In this document: positions 17,810 to 27,117 of the stretch, piece after piece | How positions within the stretch are numbered: the stretch's first letter is position 1 | Layout of the letters: every line of letters begins with the position of its first letter | Assembly (NCBI RefSeq): GCF_028993555.1 | Contig: NZ_CP118611.1 | Coordinates: 986,001 to 1,050,000, forward strand | Reading direction: 5' to 3' | Source: Ensifer adhaerens | Lineage (GTDB): Bacteria > Pseudomonadota > Alphaproteobacteria > Rhizobiales > Rhizobiaceae | Length of the DNA: 64,000 bases | Program-made: the position numbers and the translations under genes | Notes under the pieces: generated by a model | What the model was told of the DNA's origin: nothing | Seen by the model: the letters and a program-made list of their open reading frames with translations, nothing else | Databases searched by the model: none

Positions 17810-18834
17810 TGGATCGGACCAACGCAGGCTCGTTGACCACAATCTACGGGATCCAGTACCTGCGTGCTGTAGCCGCGCTCGGCGTCGTCGTCTTTCATGC
17901 GGCCGAGCGCACCGGGCATCATTTCGCGATTGGCGCTGCCGGCGTCGATATCTTCTTTGTCATCAGCGGTTTCATCATGTGGGTGCTCAGCGAGCGTCGG
18001 CCGATGTCGCCGGTCTCTTTCCTGCGCGACCGCGTTCAAAGGATCGCGCCGGTCTATTGGTTGGCGACTGCCGTCATGGTTCTTGGCGGCCTTGCCGGGC
18101 TTTTCCCCAACCTCGTGCTCACCCCCGGCCATGTGGTGGCGTCGCTCGTGTTCGTCCCGATGCCATCCCCCAGCACCGGTGAGGTCTGGCCAGTGCTCGT
18201 CCAGGGCTGGACGCTGAACTACGAAATGTTCTTCTACGCCGTCTTCGCATTGACCCTGCTGCTGCCGCGCTCGCGGCGGCTGTTGGCGATCACCTCCTGC
18301 TTCCTGCTTTTGGTGGGGTTGGGCTTTGCTATCGACAGTAACAATGCGCTGTTTGCAACTTATACCCGGCCGATCATTCTCGAATTCGTGGCCGGTATGA
18401 TCATTGCCGCGCTCTGGCTGCGGGGCAGGGTGCCGGGAAGCAATTGCGGCCTGTTGCTCGTCGCAATCGCGATTTCAGGCCTTTCGGCGCTAGCCGTGTT
18501 TCGGTTGCCTTTCGACGAGTTCGTGCTTGGGCCCTTGGCCGTCATCCTTGTCGTCGGCACCTTGGCCGTCGAAGGTCGTGGATGGTTCCGCCCGCGTGGA
18601 CTGCCGATGCTTCTCGGCGATGCGTCCTATTCCATTTATCTCTGGCACACCTTCGCCATATCGGTTGTGGTGAAGGCCTGTGCCATGGCGGGTGTGGACC
18701 CCACCCCATCGGCGTTTGTCGCCGTCGTAGCGGGGACGACCTTGGGCGTCGCCGCCTATCTGCTTCTCGAAAAACCGCTGACGCGACGTTTGCGGTCTCG
18801 GATCGTAACGAAGCCACTGCAGCAGGCGGCTTAA
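17809..18834 (+). CDS. exoZ: Succinoglycan acetyltransferase ExoZ
   Basis: 341 residues of the acyltransferase-3 family with about ten hydrophobic segments. The conserved N-terminal motif is IQYLRAVAALGVVVFHA, including the His of the family's active region, followed by GVDIFFVISGFIM. In S. meliloti ExoZ adds the acetyl group to the third glucose of the repeat unit. The start overlaps the exoQ stop, so translation is probably coupled, and the gene closes the exoYFQZ operon. Confidence 0.93.
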   Translation: MDRTNAGSLTTIYGIQYLRAVAALGVVVFHAAERTGHHFAIGAAGVDIFFVISGFIMWVLSERRPMSPVSFLRDRVQRIAPVYWLATAVMVLGGLAGLFPNLVLTPGHVVASLVFVPMPSPSTGEVWPVLVQGWTLNYEMFFYAVFALTLLLPRSRRLLAITSCFLLLVGLGFAIDSNNALFATYTRPIILEFVAGMIIAALWLRGRVPGSNCGLLLVAIAISGLSALAVFRLPFDEFVLGPLAVILVVGTLAVEGRGWFRPRGLPMLLGDASYSIYLWHTFAISVVVKACAMAGVDPTPSAFVAVVAGTTLGVAAYLLLEKPLTRRLRSRIVTKPLQQAA

Positions 18835-18842
18835 GGCTTTTC

Positions 18843-18867
18843 GGTGCGGCGCTTGAAACGCCGCACC
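18843..18867. terminator. Hairpin between convergent exoZ and exoB
   Basis: GGTGCGGCG and CGCCGCACC form a 9-bp stem with a 7-nt loop, 8 bp after the exoZ stop and 8 bp before the exoB stop. T-runs are weak on both sides, so it may act with a factor or only stabilise the 3' ends. Confidence 0.55.
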
Positions 18868-18875
18868 TAAACGCA

Positions 18876-19862
18876 TCAGGCGCCCTGGTTACGACGCGAA
18901 TGCCAGTTCCAGGCCGTCCGGGTGATATCCTGCAGATCGTATTGCGGAACCCAGCCGAGAATGTCGCGGGCCTTGTCGTTGTTGGCGACAAGGGTGGTGG
19001 AATCGCCCTCGCGACGTTCGACCAAATCGATATTGAACTCGCGGCCGGAGACGTCGGCGATCGCAGTCAGAAGCTCCTTGACGGTCGTGCCCGTACCAGT
19101 GCCAAGATTGAGCTCGACGCTGTCACCGCCGGCAAGCAGATATTCGACGGCGCGTACATGCGCATCGGCCAGATCAAGCACGTGGATATAGTCGCGCACG
19201 CAGGTTCCGTCGCGCGTGTCGTAGTCCGTGCCGAAGATCTTGAAACTTTGGCGGCGGCCAAGGGCCGCGTCGATAGCAAGCGGGATCGCGTGCGTCTCGG
19301 GTTCATGCCACTCGCCGATGCGGCCCTCCGGATCGGCGCCGGCCGCGTTGAAGTAGCGAAGGATCACCGAACGCAGGCCCTTGTACTGGCCATAGTCCTT
19401 CAGTGCCTGCTCGCACACCCATTTTGTCCGGCCATAGGGGTTGATTGGCGCTTGGCGGTGCTGTTCGTCGATCGGCACGCTTTCCGGCAGGCCGTAGGTG
19501 GCGCACGTCGACGAAAAGACGAAGGCCTCGACACCGGCGGCAAGTGCTGCTGAAAGCAGGGTCAGGGTACCAATCACGTTGTTGTCGTAAAAGGAGACCG
19601 GGTCCTTGACCGATTCACCGACTTCGATCATCGCCGCAAAATGCAGGATGGCGCGCGGCTTGTGGCGGGCAAGCACCTCGTCGAGCCGCTTGCGGTCGCG
19701 GATATCACCCTTTTCGAGCACGCCCCATTTGACGAATTCCTCGTGACCGTTCGACAGGTTGTCGTAGACGACGGGTTCGAACCCCTTGTTGGCAAGTTCG
19801 AGGCAGGTGTGCGAGCCGATATAGCCGGCACCGCCGACGACGAGAACTTTGTTGCTTTCCAT
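18876..19862 (-). CDS. exoB: UDP-glucose 4-epimerase ExoB
   Basis: A 328-residue short-chain-dehydrogenase-type epimerase that interconverts UDP-glucose and UDP-galactose, supplying galactose to ExoY and to lipopolysaccharide. The NAD-binding GGAGYIGSH is at residues 10-18; the catalytic serine/threonine is in SSTCATYG (about 117-124) and the catalytic Tyr-x3-Lys in INPYGRTKW (about 140-148). The length is typical of GalE. It converges on exoZ as in S. meliloti. Confidence 0.96.
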   Translation of the reverse strand: MESNKVLVVGGAGYIGSHTCLELANKGFEPVVYDNLSNGHEEFVKWGVLEKGDIRDRKRLDEVLARHKPRAILHFAAMIEVGESVKDPVSFYDNNVIGTLTLLSAALAAGVEAFVFSSTCATYGLPESVPIDEQHRQAPINPYGRTKWVCEQALKDYGQYKGLRSVILRYFNAAGADPEGRIGEWHEPETHAIPLAIDAALGRRQSFKIFGTDYDTRDGTCVRDYIHVLDLADAHVRAVEYLLAGGDSVELNLGTGTGTTVKELLTAIADVSGREFNIDLVERREGDSTTLVANNDKARDILGWVPQYDLQDITRTAWNWHSRRNQGA

Positions 19863-20197
19863 GATGCTTTTCGATCCCTGGGAGGTTCAAAGAAATTGCC
19901 GAGTTTTTTCAACGGATAATGACGGGGTTGTCAATGCCGGCTGCAATCAAACACGTATCCATGTCGCGTGTGTGGCGGGTGGGCGTGGAGCCCATTTTTC
20001 CACAAACGTGATGCGCGCGGCCGCAGGTCGATATCGACGTGAAAATCCGCATCGGGGACAATTATCTCAGGCTTGCCTGCGAGCGAGATGCTTCTTTCCC
20101 ATCCGGCAGAACATATAGCATATTAATTTACTAGATTTAATTGATAATGGCGGTGACAGTCGTACGATTGCCTTCGGATTTTTGAAGGAAGGCTCTC
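19863..20197. promoter_or_regulatory. exoB/transporter divergent intergenic region
   Basis: 335 bp with no supported gene. It holds both divergent promoters. An AT-rich stretch at about 20110-20150 (AGCATATTAATTTACTAG and following) lies 50-90 bp upstream of the transporter operon and is the best candidate promoter or operator; no perfect palindrome was found in it. The ribosome site GAAGGAAGG precedes 20198. Confidence 0.5.
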
Positions 20198-21838
20198 ATG
20201 ACGACGAAACTGAAACGGTTTGCGCTCACCCTCGCGACGCTCGCAGCGACTGGCCTGCCCCATGTCGGCGCTCGCGCCGAAGGCGCGACGGAGCCGGTCA
20301 AAGGCGGGACCCTGGTCTATCTGGAGCAGCAAGCCCACACCAATCTCTATCCCCCGGCAGGCGGCTTTTATCCGAACGGCGGTATCCTCAATCAGATCAC
20401 CGACAAGCTGACCTATCAGAACCCGAAGACGCTTGAGATCGAACCGTGGATCGCCGAATCCTGGACGGTCAACGCGGCCGCGACCGAATACACGTTCAAG
20501 ATCCGCCCCGGCGTCACCTTCTCCGATGGCACGCCTCTCGATGCGGCGGCTGTCGCCAAGAATTACGACGTCTTCGGTCTCGGCAACAAAGCGCTGAAGC
20601 ACCCGGTTTCCGAGGTGATCAACAACTACGAGCGTAGCGAAGTCATCGACCCCTTGACGGTGAAATTCTACTTCAAGAAGCCGTCGCCGGGCTTCCTGCA
20701 GGGAACATCGGTTATCGGCTCCGGTCTGGTGGCGGCGAGCACACTCGCGCTCCCCTTCGAAGAGCTTGGCGATGCGACCAGGATCATCGGCTCCGGTCCT
20801 TTCGTGGTCGAGAGCGAGACGATCGGCAAGGAACTGAGTCTCAAGGCGCGCGAGGAATACAACTGGGGACCGGTGAAGCTCGCGCATCAGGGCCGCGCCT
20901 ATCTCGACGGCATCACCTATATCGTCACCGGCGAAGACAGCGTGCGTATCGGCGCGCTGCTTGCCGGCCAGGCGGATTTCATCCGCCAGGTCCAGGCCTA
21001 TGACGAGAGCCAGGTCGAGGCGCAGGACTACCAGATCTATGCACCATCGACACGCGGCGTGAACAACAGCGTCGTTTTCAGGCCTGACAATCCGCTCGTG
21101 GCCGACGTGAAGGTGCGCCAGGCACTGCTGCATGCAACCGACGCCAAAGAAATCGTCACGACGCTGTTTTCGGCCAACTACCCGCAGGCGACCTCGATCA
21201 TCGCGTCCTCTGCGCTCGGCTACAAGGATATCTCGGCAAAGCTTGCCTTCGATCCGGAGAAAGCCAAGGCACTGCTTAGCGAGGCCGGGTGGTCAGTCGG
21301 TTCCAATGGCCTGCGCCAGAAGGACGGCAAGGAGCTTGTGTTGACGGCCTATGAATCCTTGCCGCAGCCACAGAACAAGGAGACGCTGCAGCTCGTTGCC
21401 CAGCAATGGGGCAAGGTGGGTGTAAAGCTCAATGTGCTCGCCGGGGATAGCGGCAGCAGGACTGTCGATGATCTCGATCCCTTGAAGACGCCGGTTTCGC
21501 CGGCGATGGTCGGCCGCGCCGATCCCGACGTGATCAAGAGCCAATACTATCCGAAGAACCGCGACGTGCTGCGCCAGAAGGGCGGGCTCAGCGATAAGGT
21601 CCAGAGCTTCGTCGACGACAAGCTGAACGGCCTGCTTGAGGCTCTGGCCTCCGAGCCGGACCGTGCGAAGCGCCTCGCCATCGCCGGCGAGATCCAGGAC
21701 TACGTCGTCGACCAGGCGTATGCCATCCCGATTTTTGAAGAGCCGCAGGCTTACGCCGGCGCACCTTATGTCCAGGGCGTTGCCTTCGAGGCAGTCGGTC
21801 GCCCGAGCTTCTACAGCACCTGGCTCGCCGAGCATTGA
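20198..21838 (+). CDS. ABC transporter substrate-binding protein, peptide type (KPN_01854-like)
   Basis: A 546-residue periplasmic protein of the SBP_bac_5 family. It has a signal peptide (MTTKLKRFALTLATLAATGLPHVGARA) followed by GGTLVYLEQQAHTNLYPPAGGFYPNG, the opening expected of peptide/nickel-type binding proteins, and later the conserved LEIEPWIAESWTVN and TFKIRPGVTFSDGTPLDAAAV. With the downstream luciferase-like and CMD genes it matches the arrangement described for the TIGRFAM family named after KPN_01854. The ligand is unknown. It heads a seven-gene run to 27720 with short gaps or overlaps. Confidence 0.88.
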   Translation: MTTKLKRFALTLATLAATGLPHVGARAEGATEPVKGGTLVYLEQQAHTNLYPPAGGFYPNGGILNQITDKLTYQNPKTLEIEPWIAESWTVNAAATEYTFKIRPGVTFSDGTPLDAAAVAKNYDVFGLGNKALKHPVSEVINNYERSEVIDPLTVKFYFKKPSPGFLQGTSVIGSGLVAASTLALPFEELGDATRIIGSGPFVVESETIGKELSLKAREEYNWGPVKLAHQGRAYLDGITYIVTGEDSVRIGALLAGQADFIRQVQAYDESQVEAQDYQIYAPSTRGVNNSVVFRPDNPLVADVKVRQALLHATDAKEIVTTLFSANYPQATSIIASSALGYKDISAKLAFDPEKAKALLSEAGWSVGSNGLRQKDGKELVLTAYESLPQPQNKETLQLVAQQWGKVGVKLNVLAGDSGSRTVDDLDPLKTPVSPAMVGRADPDVIKSQYYPKNRDVLRQKGGLSDKVQSFVDDKLNGLLEALASEPDRAKRLAIAGEIQDYVVDQAYAIPIFEEPQAYAGAPYVQGVAFEAVGRPSFYSTWLAEH

Positions 21839-21846
21839 TCGACACT

Positions 21847-21870
21847 CGGCCACCGCGCCTGCGGTGGCCG
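21847..21870. other. Stem-loop after substrate-binding gene
   Basis: CGGCCACCGC and GCGGTGGCCG form a 10-bp stem with a GCCT loop, 8 bp after the binding-protein stop and 35 bp before the first permease gene. There is no T-run. Such hairpins commonly protect the upstream mRNA so the binding protein is made in excess of the membrane parts; here that is inference. Confidence 0.6.
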
Positions 21871-21905
21871 CTACTCCCCGAAATTCGCATGCAGAGGAAT
21901 GGATC

Positions 21906-22850
21906 ATGTCCGCCTATTTGCTTAATCGCGTCGGACAGGCGCTCTTCGTCCTGTGGGCCGCATTCACGATCTCCTTCGTGTTGCTGCAGGCGATGCCCGG
22001 CGACGCGATCCTCATCAAGTTCCAAAACCCCGATCTCGGACTGACGGCGCAACAGGTTGCCGAGATCCGTTCATCCTATGCCGCCGATAGCCCCGTTCTC
22101 GTTCAGTACGTGCAGACGATTGGCAAATTCCTGACCGGCAACTTCGGATACTCCGTTCAGGCCGGCGTTCCGGTCAGCACCCTGCTTGCAGCCCATCTGC
22201 CGGCAACCTTGAAGCTTGCCACGCTTGGCTTCCTGCTCGCCTCCGTGCTGGCGGTCGTGATCGCATTCCTCTCCAGCCTGACGCCGTTCACCTGGCTGCG
22301 CGGCGCGCTGCAATCCGTCCCTTCTCTCTTCATCTCGATCCCCACCTTCTGGCTTGGGATCATGTTGATCCAGATCTTTTCCTTCCGCTTGAAGCTCGTT
22401 CCGGTCATCAATCCCGGGCCCTGGCAGGAACTGATCCTGCCCGTCGTCACGCTCGCGGTGCCAATTTCTGCACCACTCGCCCAGGTACTTGTTCGCACTA
22501 TCGACGAGGTGATGACGCGGCCCTTCGTCGGCGTCGCTCGCGCCAAGGGTGCCAATCGCCATTGGATCCTCTGGCGGCATGTGGCGAAGAATGCGCTCCT
22601 TCCGACACTAACCATTGCGGGCGTGCTTTTCGGTGAACTGATCGCCGGGGCCGTGGTGACGGAAACCGTCTTCGGACTCAACGGCATCGGTGGCCTCACC
22701 GAGCGCGCCGTCGGCAGCCAGGATGCTGCCGTCCTTCAGGCCATCGTCGTTCTCTCGGCGCTCGCCTTCGTGATCATCAATCTCGCTGTGGATCTGCTCT
22801 ATCCCGTGCTCGATCCGCGCCTCAGGACAAAAGTCGGAGTTGCCGCATGA
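21906..22850 (+). CDS. ABC transporter permease (DppB-like)
   Basis: A 314-residue inner-membrane permease of the BPD_transp_1 family, read from MSAYLLNRVGQALFVLWAAF at 21906 after an AGAGGAAT ribosome site. About six hydrophobic segments are present. The cytoplasmic coupling loop, the EAA motif, is TRPFVGVARAKGANRHWILWRH near residues 204-225. The N-terminal MPGD with a following loop is standard for DppB-type subunits. The stop overlaps the next permease start by 4 bp. Confidence 0.92.
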   Translation: MSAYLLNRVGQALFVLWAAFTISFVLLQAMPGDAILIKFQNPDLGLTAQQVAEIRSSYAADSPVLVQYVQTIGKFLTGNFGYSVQAGVPVSTLLAAHLPATLKLATLGFLLASVLAVVIAFLSSLTPFTWLRGALQSVPSLFISIPTFWLGIMLIQIFSFRLKLVPVINPGPWQELILPVVTLAVPISAPLAQVLVRTIDEVMTRPFVGVARAKGANRHWILWRHVAKNALLPTLTIAGVLFGELIAGAVVTETVFGLNGIGGLTERAVGSQDAAVLQAIVVLSALAFVIINLAVDLLYPVLDPRLRTKVGVAA

Positions 22851-23731
22851 CCACCTTCGATACGCTTCGCGACGACATTGCTGCGGATGCAAGGCGGCAG
22901 ACCCAAGGACTGCACTCTCGCACGATCGCCGCACTGCGCCGCGTGCCTCCGGGGCTGGCCCTTTCCTGGCTCATCCTGGCGACGGTTTTCTTCTGGGCGG
23001 TCGCTCCGTCGCTCTTTACAGGCTACAACCCGCTCGAAGGTGTGGGCGGCGCGCAGTTGAAGCGCCCCAATGCCGAACATCTGCTCGGGACCGATGCTCT
23101 TGGACGTGACCTCTACGCGCGCATCGTCCATGGTGCCGTACATTCGCTGACGGGTGCCTTCGTGGCCGTTGGGCTCGGCCTTGTCGTCGGCACCGGGCTC
23201 GGTGTGGTTGCTGGCTCCGTGCGGCGGCGTTTTGACGATGCGATCATGCGACTTGTCGATGTCTTCCTGTCGGTCCCGCCGTTGCTGCTTTCGCTCAGCA
23301 TTATCATCCTGCTCGGCTTCGGCACGGTGAATGCGGCTATTGCCGTCGGGGTCACCTCGGTCGCGGGTTTCGCCAGATTGGCCCGGGCCGAAGTCGTGCG
23401 CGTGCGGCGCAGCGACTATGTCGAGGCAGCCTTCGGCAGTGGCGGCACCTTTGCATCGGTGCTCTGGCGCCACATTCTGCCGAACTCGCTCACGTCGGTT
23501 CTCGCTTTCGCATCGCTGCAGTTCGGCTCGGCCGTGCTGCAAATCTCGACACTCGGATTTCTCGGCTATGGCGCGCCACCGCCGACCCCCGAATGGGGTC
23601 TGTTGATCGCAGAGGGCCGGAACTACATTTCGACGGCCTGGTGGCTGACCACCGCGCCCGGCGTCGTGGTGGTCCTCGTCGTCTTGGCTGCCAACCGGGT
23701 CAGCCAGTCCTTTGGAAAGGCCGCAGCATGA
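22847..23731 (+). CDS. ABC transporter permease (DppC-like)
   Basis: A 294-residue second permease, with the DppC-type N-terminal layout: a cytoplasmic stretch, one membrane helix (LALSWLILATVFFWAVAPSL), then HLLGTDALGRDLYARIVHG, a strongly conserved sequence of this subunit. The coupling loop is RSDYVEAAFGSGGTFASVLWRH. It pairs with the preceding permease and overlaps both neighbours by 4 bp, indicating a translationally coupled operon. Confidence 0.92.
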   Translation: MTTFDTLRDDIAADARRQTQGLHSRTIAALRRVPPGLALSWLILATVFFWAVAPSLFTGYNPLEGVGGAQLKRPNAEHLLGTDALGRDLYARIVHGAVHSLTGAFVAVGLGLVVGTGLGVVAGSVRRRFDDAIMRLVDVFLSVPPLLLSLSIIILLGFGTVNAAIAVGVTSVAGFARLARAEVVRVRRSDYVEAAFGSGGTFASVLWRHILPNSLTSVLAFASLQFGSAVLQISTLGFLGYGAPPPTPEWGLLIAEGRNYISTAWWLTTAPGVVVVLVVLAANRVSQSFGKAAA

Positions 23732-25371
23732 CCGTGATCCCTCAGCAGGTGCCGCCCGTCCTCGAAGTCGACGGTCTATGCATCGCCTATGGCGATGGAA
23801 CTGCGGAACGACGGGCCGTCCACGATGTTACCTTCAGCATCAACCCGGGTGAAGTCGTTGCCCTTGTCGGCGAATCCGGTTCTGGCAAGACCACTACGGC
23901 GCAGTCAATCATCGGGCTCCTTGCCGCGAACGGTCGCTTGGAACGCGGTAGTATCAAGCTCAACGGCACCGACATAGCCCGGTGGACCGATCGGCAACTG
24001 GAAACAGTACGTGGCGCCAGGATCAGCCTCGTGCCGCAGGATCCGGGAAACTCTCTCAATCCGGTCAAGACCATCGGCGCGCAGGTGGGCGAGATTTTCC
24101 GGATTCACGGGGCGCTGCGGCCAGATGAAATCGACGACCGCGTCATCTCGCTCCTCACCCGCGTGGGCCTGAGCGAGCCGGCATTGCGGGCGCGGCAGTA
24201 TCCACACGAACTATCGGGCGGCATGCGCCAGCGCGTGTTGATCGCGATCGCCATCGCCTTGAGACCGCAATTGATCATCGCCGATGAGCCGACAAGCGCG
24301 CTGGATGTCACTGTCCAGAGGCGAATACTCGATCTGATCGATGAACTGCGAGCCGAGTATGGCACCGCGGTTCTGCTCGTGACCCACGACCTTGGCGTTG
24401 CGGCCGACCGCGCTGACCGGATCGTCGTTCTCCAGAACGGGCGCATTCAGGAGCAAGGCACAGCCAGCGTCGTTCTCGCAGCCCCGCGCAGCCCTTACAC
24501 ACGGCAACTGCTTGCGGCCGCACCGTCTTTTGCGGGACCTGTCCCCAGGTCCGCGCCGAAGGCCCGTTCGGGCGCGGCGGGCATTCACGACGATATCGTC
24601 GTCGTGGACGGTCTTGTTCGAGAATTTGCGGGTGAGGGCAAAAGCCGGTTCCGCGCAGTCGACGATCTGAGCTTTCGTGTCCGTCGCGGGTCGACCCATG
24701 CGATCGTCGGAGAGTCCGGTTCAGGAAAGACGACGACCATCAGAAGTATCGTTGGCTTCGACAAACCGACCGCAGGACGGATCGAAATCGACGGTACGGA
24801 TCTTTCACGCCTTGTCGGAGAGGAGCTCCGGCAATTTCGACGCAAGATCCAGCTCGTCTATCAAAACCCCTACGGATCGCTCGATCCGCGCCAAAGCATC
24901 CTGCAAATCGTGGCGGAGCCACTGCTTAATTTCGACCGGCTGAAGCGCACCGATCGCGAAGAGAAGGCAAGGGCGATTCTCTCCCGGGTCGGATTGCCCG
25001 AAGACGCGTTTGCACGACGGCCGCACGCGCTTTCCGGTGGTCAGCGTCAGCGGGTCGCCATCGCCAGGGCGCTTGTGCTCGATCCTCAAGTGGTGGTGCT
25101 GGACGAGGCCGTGTCCGCTCTCGATGTAAGCGTCCAGGCGCGCATTCTCGCCCTGCTCCAGGAGTTGCAGAGCGATCTCGGCCTTACCTACCTCTTTGTG
25201 TCCCACGATCTCGCCGTGGTGCGCCAGATATCCGACACCGTCTCCGTTCTGAAGGATGGACAGATCGTCGACGGTGGTGCGGTTTCAGAGGTCTTCGAAC
25301 ATCCAAGCAGCGACTACACCCGTGAACTGATCAGCGCCATTCCCGGGCAAAGTCGCCGGGCCGCAGCCTGA
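23728..25371 (+). CDS. Fused double ABC ATPase (DppD-DppF type)
   Basis: A 547-residue cytoplasmic protein made of two complete nucleotide-binding domains, where many importers have two proteins. Domain 1: Walker A GESGSGKTT near residue 49, signature LSGGMRQRV near 166, Walker [13 protein letters not shown] near 185. Domain 2: Walker A GESGSGKTT near 328, signature [15 protein letters not shown] near 435, Walker B VVVLDEAVSALD near 453. The start at 23728 overlaps the upstream stop; the frame is open earlier inside the permease gene but that part is a shadow. Confidence 0.93.
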   Translation: MTVIPQQVPPVLEVDGLCIAYGDGTAERRAVHDVTFSINPGEVVALVGESGSGKTTTAQSIIGLLAANGRLERGSIKLNGTDIARWTDRQLETVRGARISLVPQDPGNSLNPVKTIGAQVGEIFRIHGALRPDEIDDRVISLLTRVGLSEPALRARQYPHELSGGMRQRVLIAIAIALRPQLIIADEPTSALDVTVQRRILDLIDELRAEYGTAVLLVTHDLGVAADRADRIVVLQNGRIQEQGTASVVLAAPRSPYTRQLLAAAPSFAGPVPRSAPKARSGAAGIHDDIVVVDGLVREFAGEGKSRFRAVDDLSFRVRRGSTHAIVGESGSGKTTTIRSIVGFDKPTAGRIEIDGTDLSRLVGEELRQFRRKIQLVYQNPYGSLDPRQSILQIVAEPLLNFDRLKRTDREEKARAILSRVGLPEDAFARRPHALSGGQRQRVAIARALVLDPQVVVLDEAVSALDVSVQARILALLQELQSDLGLTYLFVSHDLAVVRQISDTVSVLKDGQIVDGGAVSEVFEHPSSDYTRELISAIPGQSRRAAA

Positions 25372-25399
25372 CGCGGTGACACCACAGATAGGACTGACC

Positions 25400-26446
25400 A
25401 TGACAGAGACGACCCCACGCAAGCGCCTTGGCTTTTTCACGCGCCTGCTCGACGACGTTCCCGCCGGCACCCGCTATTACTACGCCAAGGAGCAGATCGT
25501 GACGGCCGAGCGCTTCGGCTTTGATACCGCTTGGGTGGCGCAACATCATTTCCACGCCGATGAGGGCGGCTTGCCGGCGCCGCTGGTCTTCCTCGCTCAT
25601 GTGGCTGCAGAGACGACGCGCATCCGCCTCGGCACGGGCGTTATCACCTTGCCGCTCGAAAACCCGATCCGGGTGGCGGAAGATGCAGCGGTTTTCGATC
25701 TGCTTTCCGGGGGCCGGCTCGACGTCGGCTTCGGAACAGGTGGAACGCCGTCGTCCTTCACGGCCTTCGGCCTTGAAAGCGCGGAGCGTGGTGCGGTTTT
25801 CGCTCGGCATCTGCAAACCGTACTTGATGCCTGGGCCGGTCGCGCGCTTGGCGGCGGGGATCGTCTCTATCCCGCAGCGCCGCAACTGCTCGATCGCATC
25901 TGGCAAGCGACCTTTTCCGTCGCCGGCGGCGAGCGCGCCGGTCGCGCTGGCGACGGCCTGATGCTTTCACGCACGCAGCCACGGCCACAGGACAACCCGA
26001 ACGCCACTTTGGCAGAACTGCAGAACCCGATCATCGACGCCTATCTGCACGCGCTTCCCGCCGGTCGCGCGCCCCGCATTCTCGGCTCCCGCAGCCTTTT
26101 TGTCGCCGATAGCCGTGCGGAAGCGTTGCGTCTGGCAGAGATTGGCCTGAACCGCGGCGCAGAACGCTTGATTGCCGCTGGACACAAGGTAGCCGGCAAC
26201 TCCCTTGCCGATCTGATCGCCGCATTCGACGTCCATGTCGGATCAGTGGACGATGTCATCGAAAGCCTCAGCCGCGACGAAACGCTCGAGCGTGTGACCG
26301 ACCTTGTGTTCCAGGTTCACTCCGTTGATCCGCCGCACCCATTGATCCTGCGTTCGATCGAGTTGATCGCAACCAAGGTGGCGCCGGCGCTCGGCTGGGC
26401 GCCGCAAGAGAAGTTCCACGCGCGCCGCTTTGGTGCCGTTGGCTGA
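25400..26446 (+). CDS. Luciferase-like FMN-dependent monooxygenase (KPN_01858-like)
   Basis: A 348-residue protein of the bacterial luciferase fold, starting MTETTPRKRLGFFTRLLDD at 25400 with AGGA 6 bp upstream. Family features are WVAQHHFHADEGGLPAPLVFLAHVAAETTRIRLGTGV split over residues 49-85, and the later LSGGRLDVGFGTGGTP. Such enzymes oxidise small organic molecules with reduced FMN and oxygen. The position after a peptide-type importer and before two CMD-domain proteins matches a cassette known from Klebsiella and Agrobacterium vitis, whose substrate is not established. No flavin reductase gene is in the cassette. Confidence 0.85.
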   Translation: MTETTPRKRLGFFTRLLDDVPAGTRYYYAKEQIVTAERFGFDTAWVAQHHFHADEGGLPAPLVFLAHVAAETTRIRLGTGVITLPLENPIRVAEDAAVFDLLSGGRLDVGFGTGGTPSSFTAFGLESAERGAVFARHLQTVLDAWAGRALGGGDRLYPAAPQLLDRIWQATFSVAGGERAGRAGDGLMLSRTQPRPQDNPNATLAELQNPIIDAYLHALPAGRAPRILGSRSLFVADSRAEALRLAEIGLNRGAERLIAAGHKVAGNSLADLIAAFDVHVGSVDDVIESLSRDETLERVTDLVFQVHSVDPPHPLILRSIELIATKVAPALGWAPQEKFHARRFGAVG

Positions 26447-26477
26447 GAGCGATATCCCCCGCAAAGGAGACCAATAC

Positions 26478-27095
26478 ATGACCCAAGTGCAGCCAGACAT
26501 TATCGATCTGCTCGCCGGCATCACGCCGGGATCGAACCTTGACCGCATACGCGCTCAGCGACCGGAGACGCGTGAACAGGCGCAGCAGAGCTACCTTGCC
26601 CTGTTTCAACCCAGGACTGTCGACGAAGTCTCCCTGGTCGAGCGGCAGGCGATCGCAGGTTTCGTCGCCGGACTGCACCGCCAGCCGGATATCTACGAAT
26701 TCTACGTCAACCCGCTCGAGGAAGGTGCTGCGGGCCGTTGGCTTGTCGAAATATTGAAGGCCGAGATTGGGGCAGGTCAAGCCACAGGTCCCTATGGCAA
26801 CTATCCCGAGGGGCCACTGAGCGGCGAGAACAAAGCAGGTCTGCTTTACCGTGTCTCGGAGACAAACCGTGACGTGCTGGGCGAAAAGCTCTCTGCCGCG
26901 TTTGAACATGCGCATCTGCTCGTTTTCCGGCTACGCGACGCCAGTCCGCAAGCGTTACAGGTGCTGCTCGATGCCGGCTGGACGACGGACGGCATCGTCA
27001 CGCTGTCGCAACTCGTATCGTTTGTCGCGTTCCAGATCCGGGTGATCGCCGGGCTCAGCCTGCTTTCCGCCGTATCGAAGCGTGCAGCCGCATAG
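26478..27095 (+). CDS. CMD-domain protein (Avi_7170-like)
   Basis: A 205-residue protein beginning MTQVQPDIIDLLAGITPGSNLD after an AAAGGAG ribosome site. It has the helical carboxymuconolactone-decarboxylase/AhpD-like layout (FQPRTVDEVSLVERQAIAGFVAGLH) but lacks the CxxC pair of true AhpD peroxidases, so it is probably a partner or structural paralogue of the next gene. It corresponds to the family named after Avi_7170. Function unknown. Confidence 0.8.
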   Translation: MTQVQPDIIDLLAGITPGSNLDRIRAQRPETREQAQQSYLALFQPRTVDEVSLVERQAIAGFVAGLHRQPDIYEFYVNPLEEGAAGRWLVEILKAEIGAGQATGPYGNYPEGPLSGENKAGLLYRVSETNRDVLGEKLSAAFEHAHLLVFRLRDASPQALQVLLDAGWTTDGIVTLSQLVSFVAFQIRVIAGLSLLSAVSKRAAA

Positions 27096-27117
27096 GACAT
27101 TGAGAGGAACCGCGACA

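Noticed and set aside
18843..18867. exoZ-exoB hairpin as a strong intrinsic terminator
   Set aside because: The stem is good but there is no T-run on either side, so it is listed only with moderate confidence.
18444..19553. 369-codon plus-strand frame across exoZ and exoB
   Set aside because: It overlaps two certain genes and spans their convergent terminator; composition is that of a shadow.
20123..21133. 336-codon minus-strand frame
   Set aside because: Antisense to a substrate-binding protein with a clear signal peptide and family motifs; starts and ends in no sensible relation to neighbouring genes.
22799..23542. 247-codon minus-strand frame
   Set aside because: Antisense to the DppC-like permease gene; extremely charged translation without hydrophobic core.
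26478..27095. Calling this CMD protein an active alkylhydroperoxidase
   Set aside because: The CxxC redox pair is absent; only the neighbouring gene at 27118 has it.
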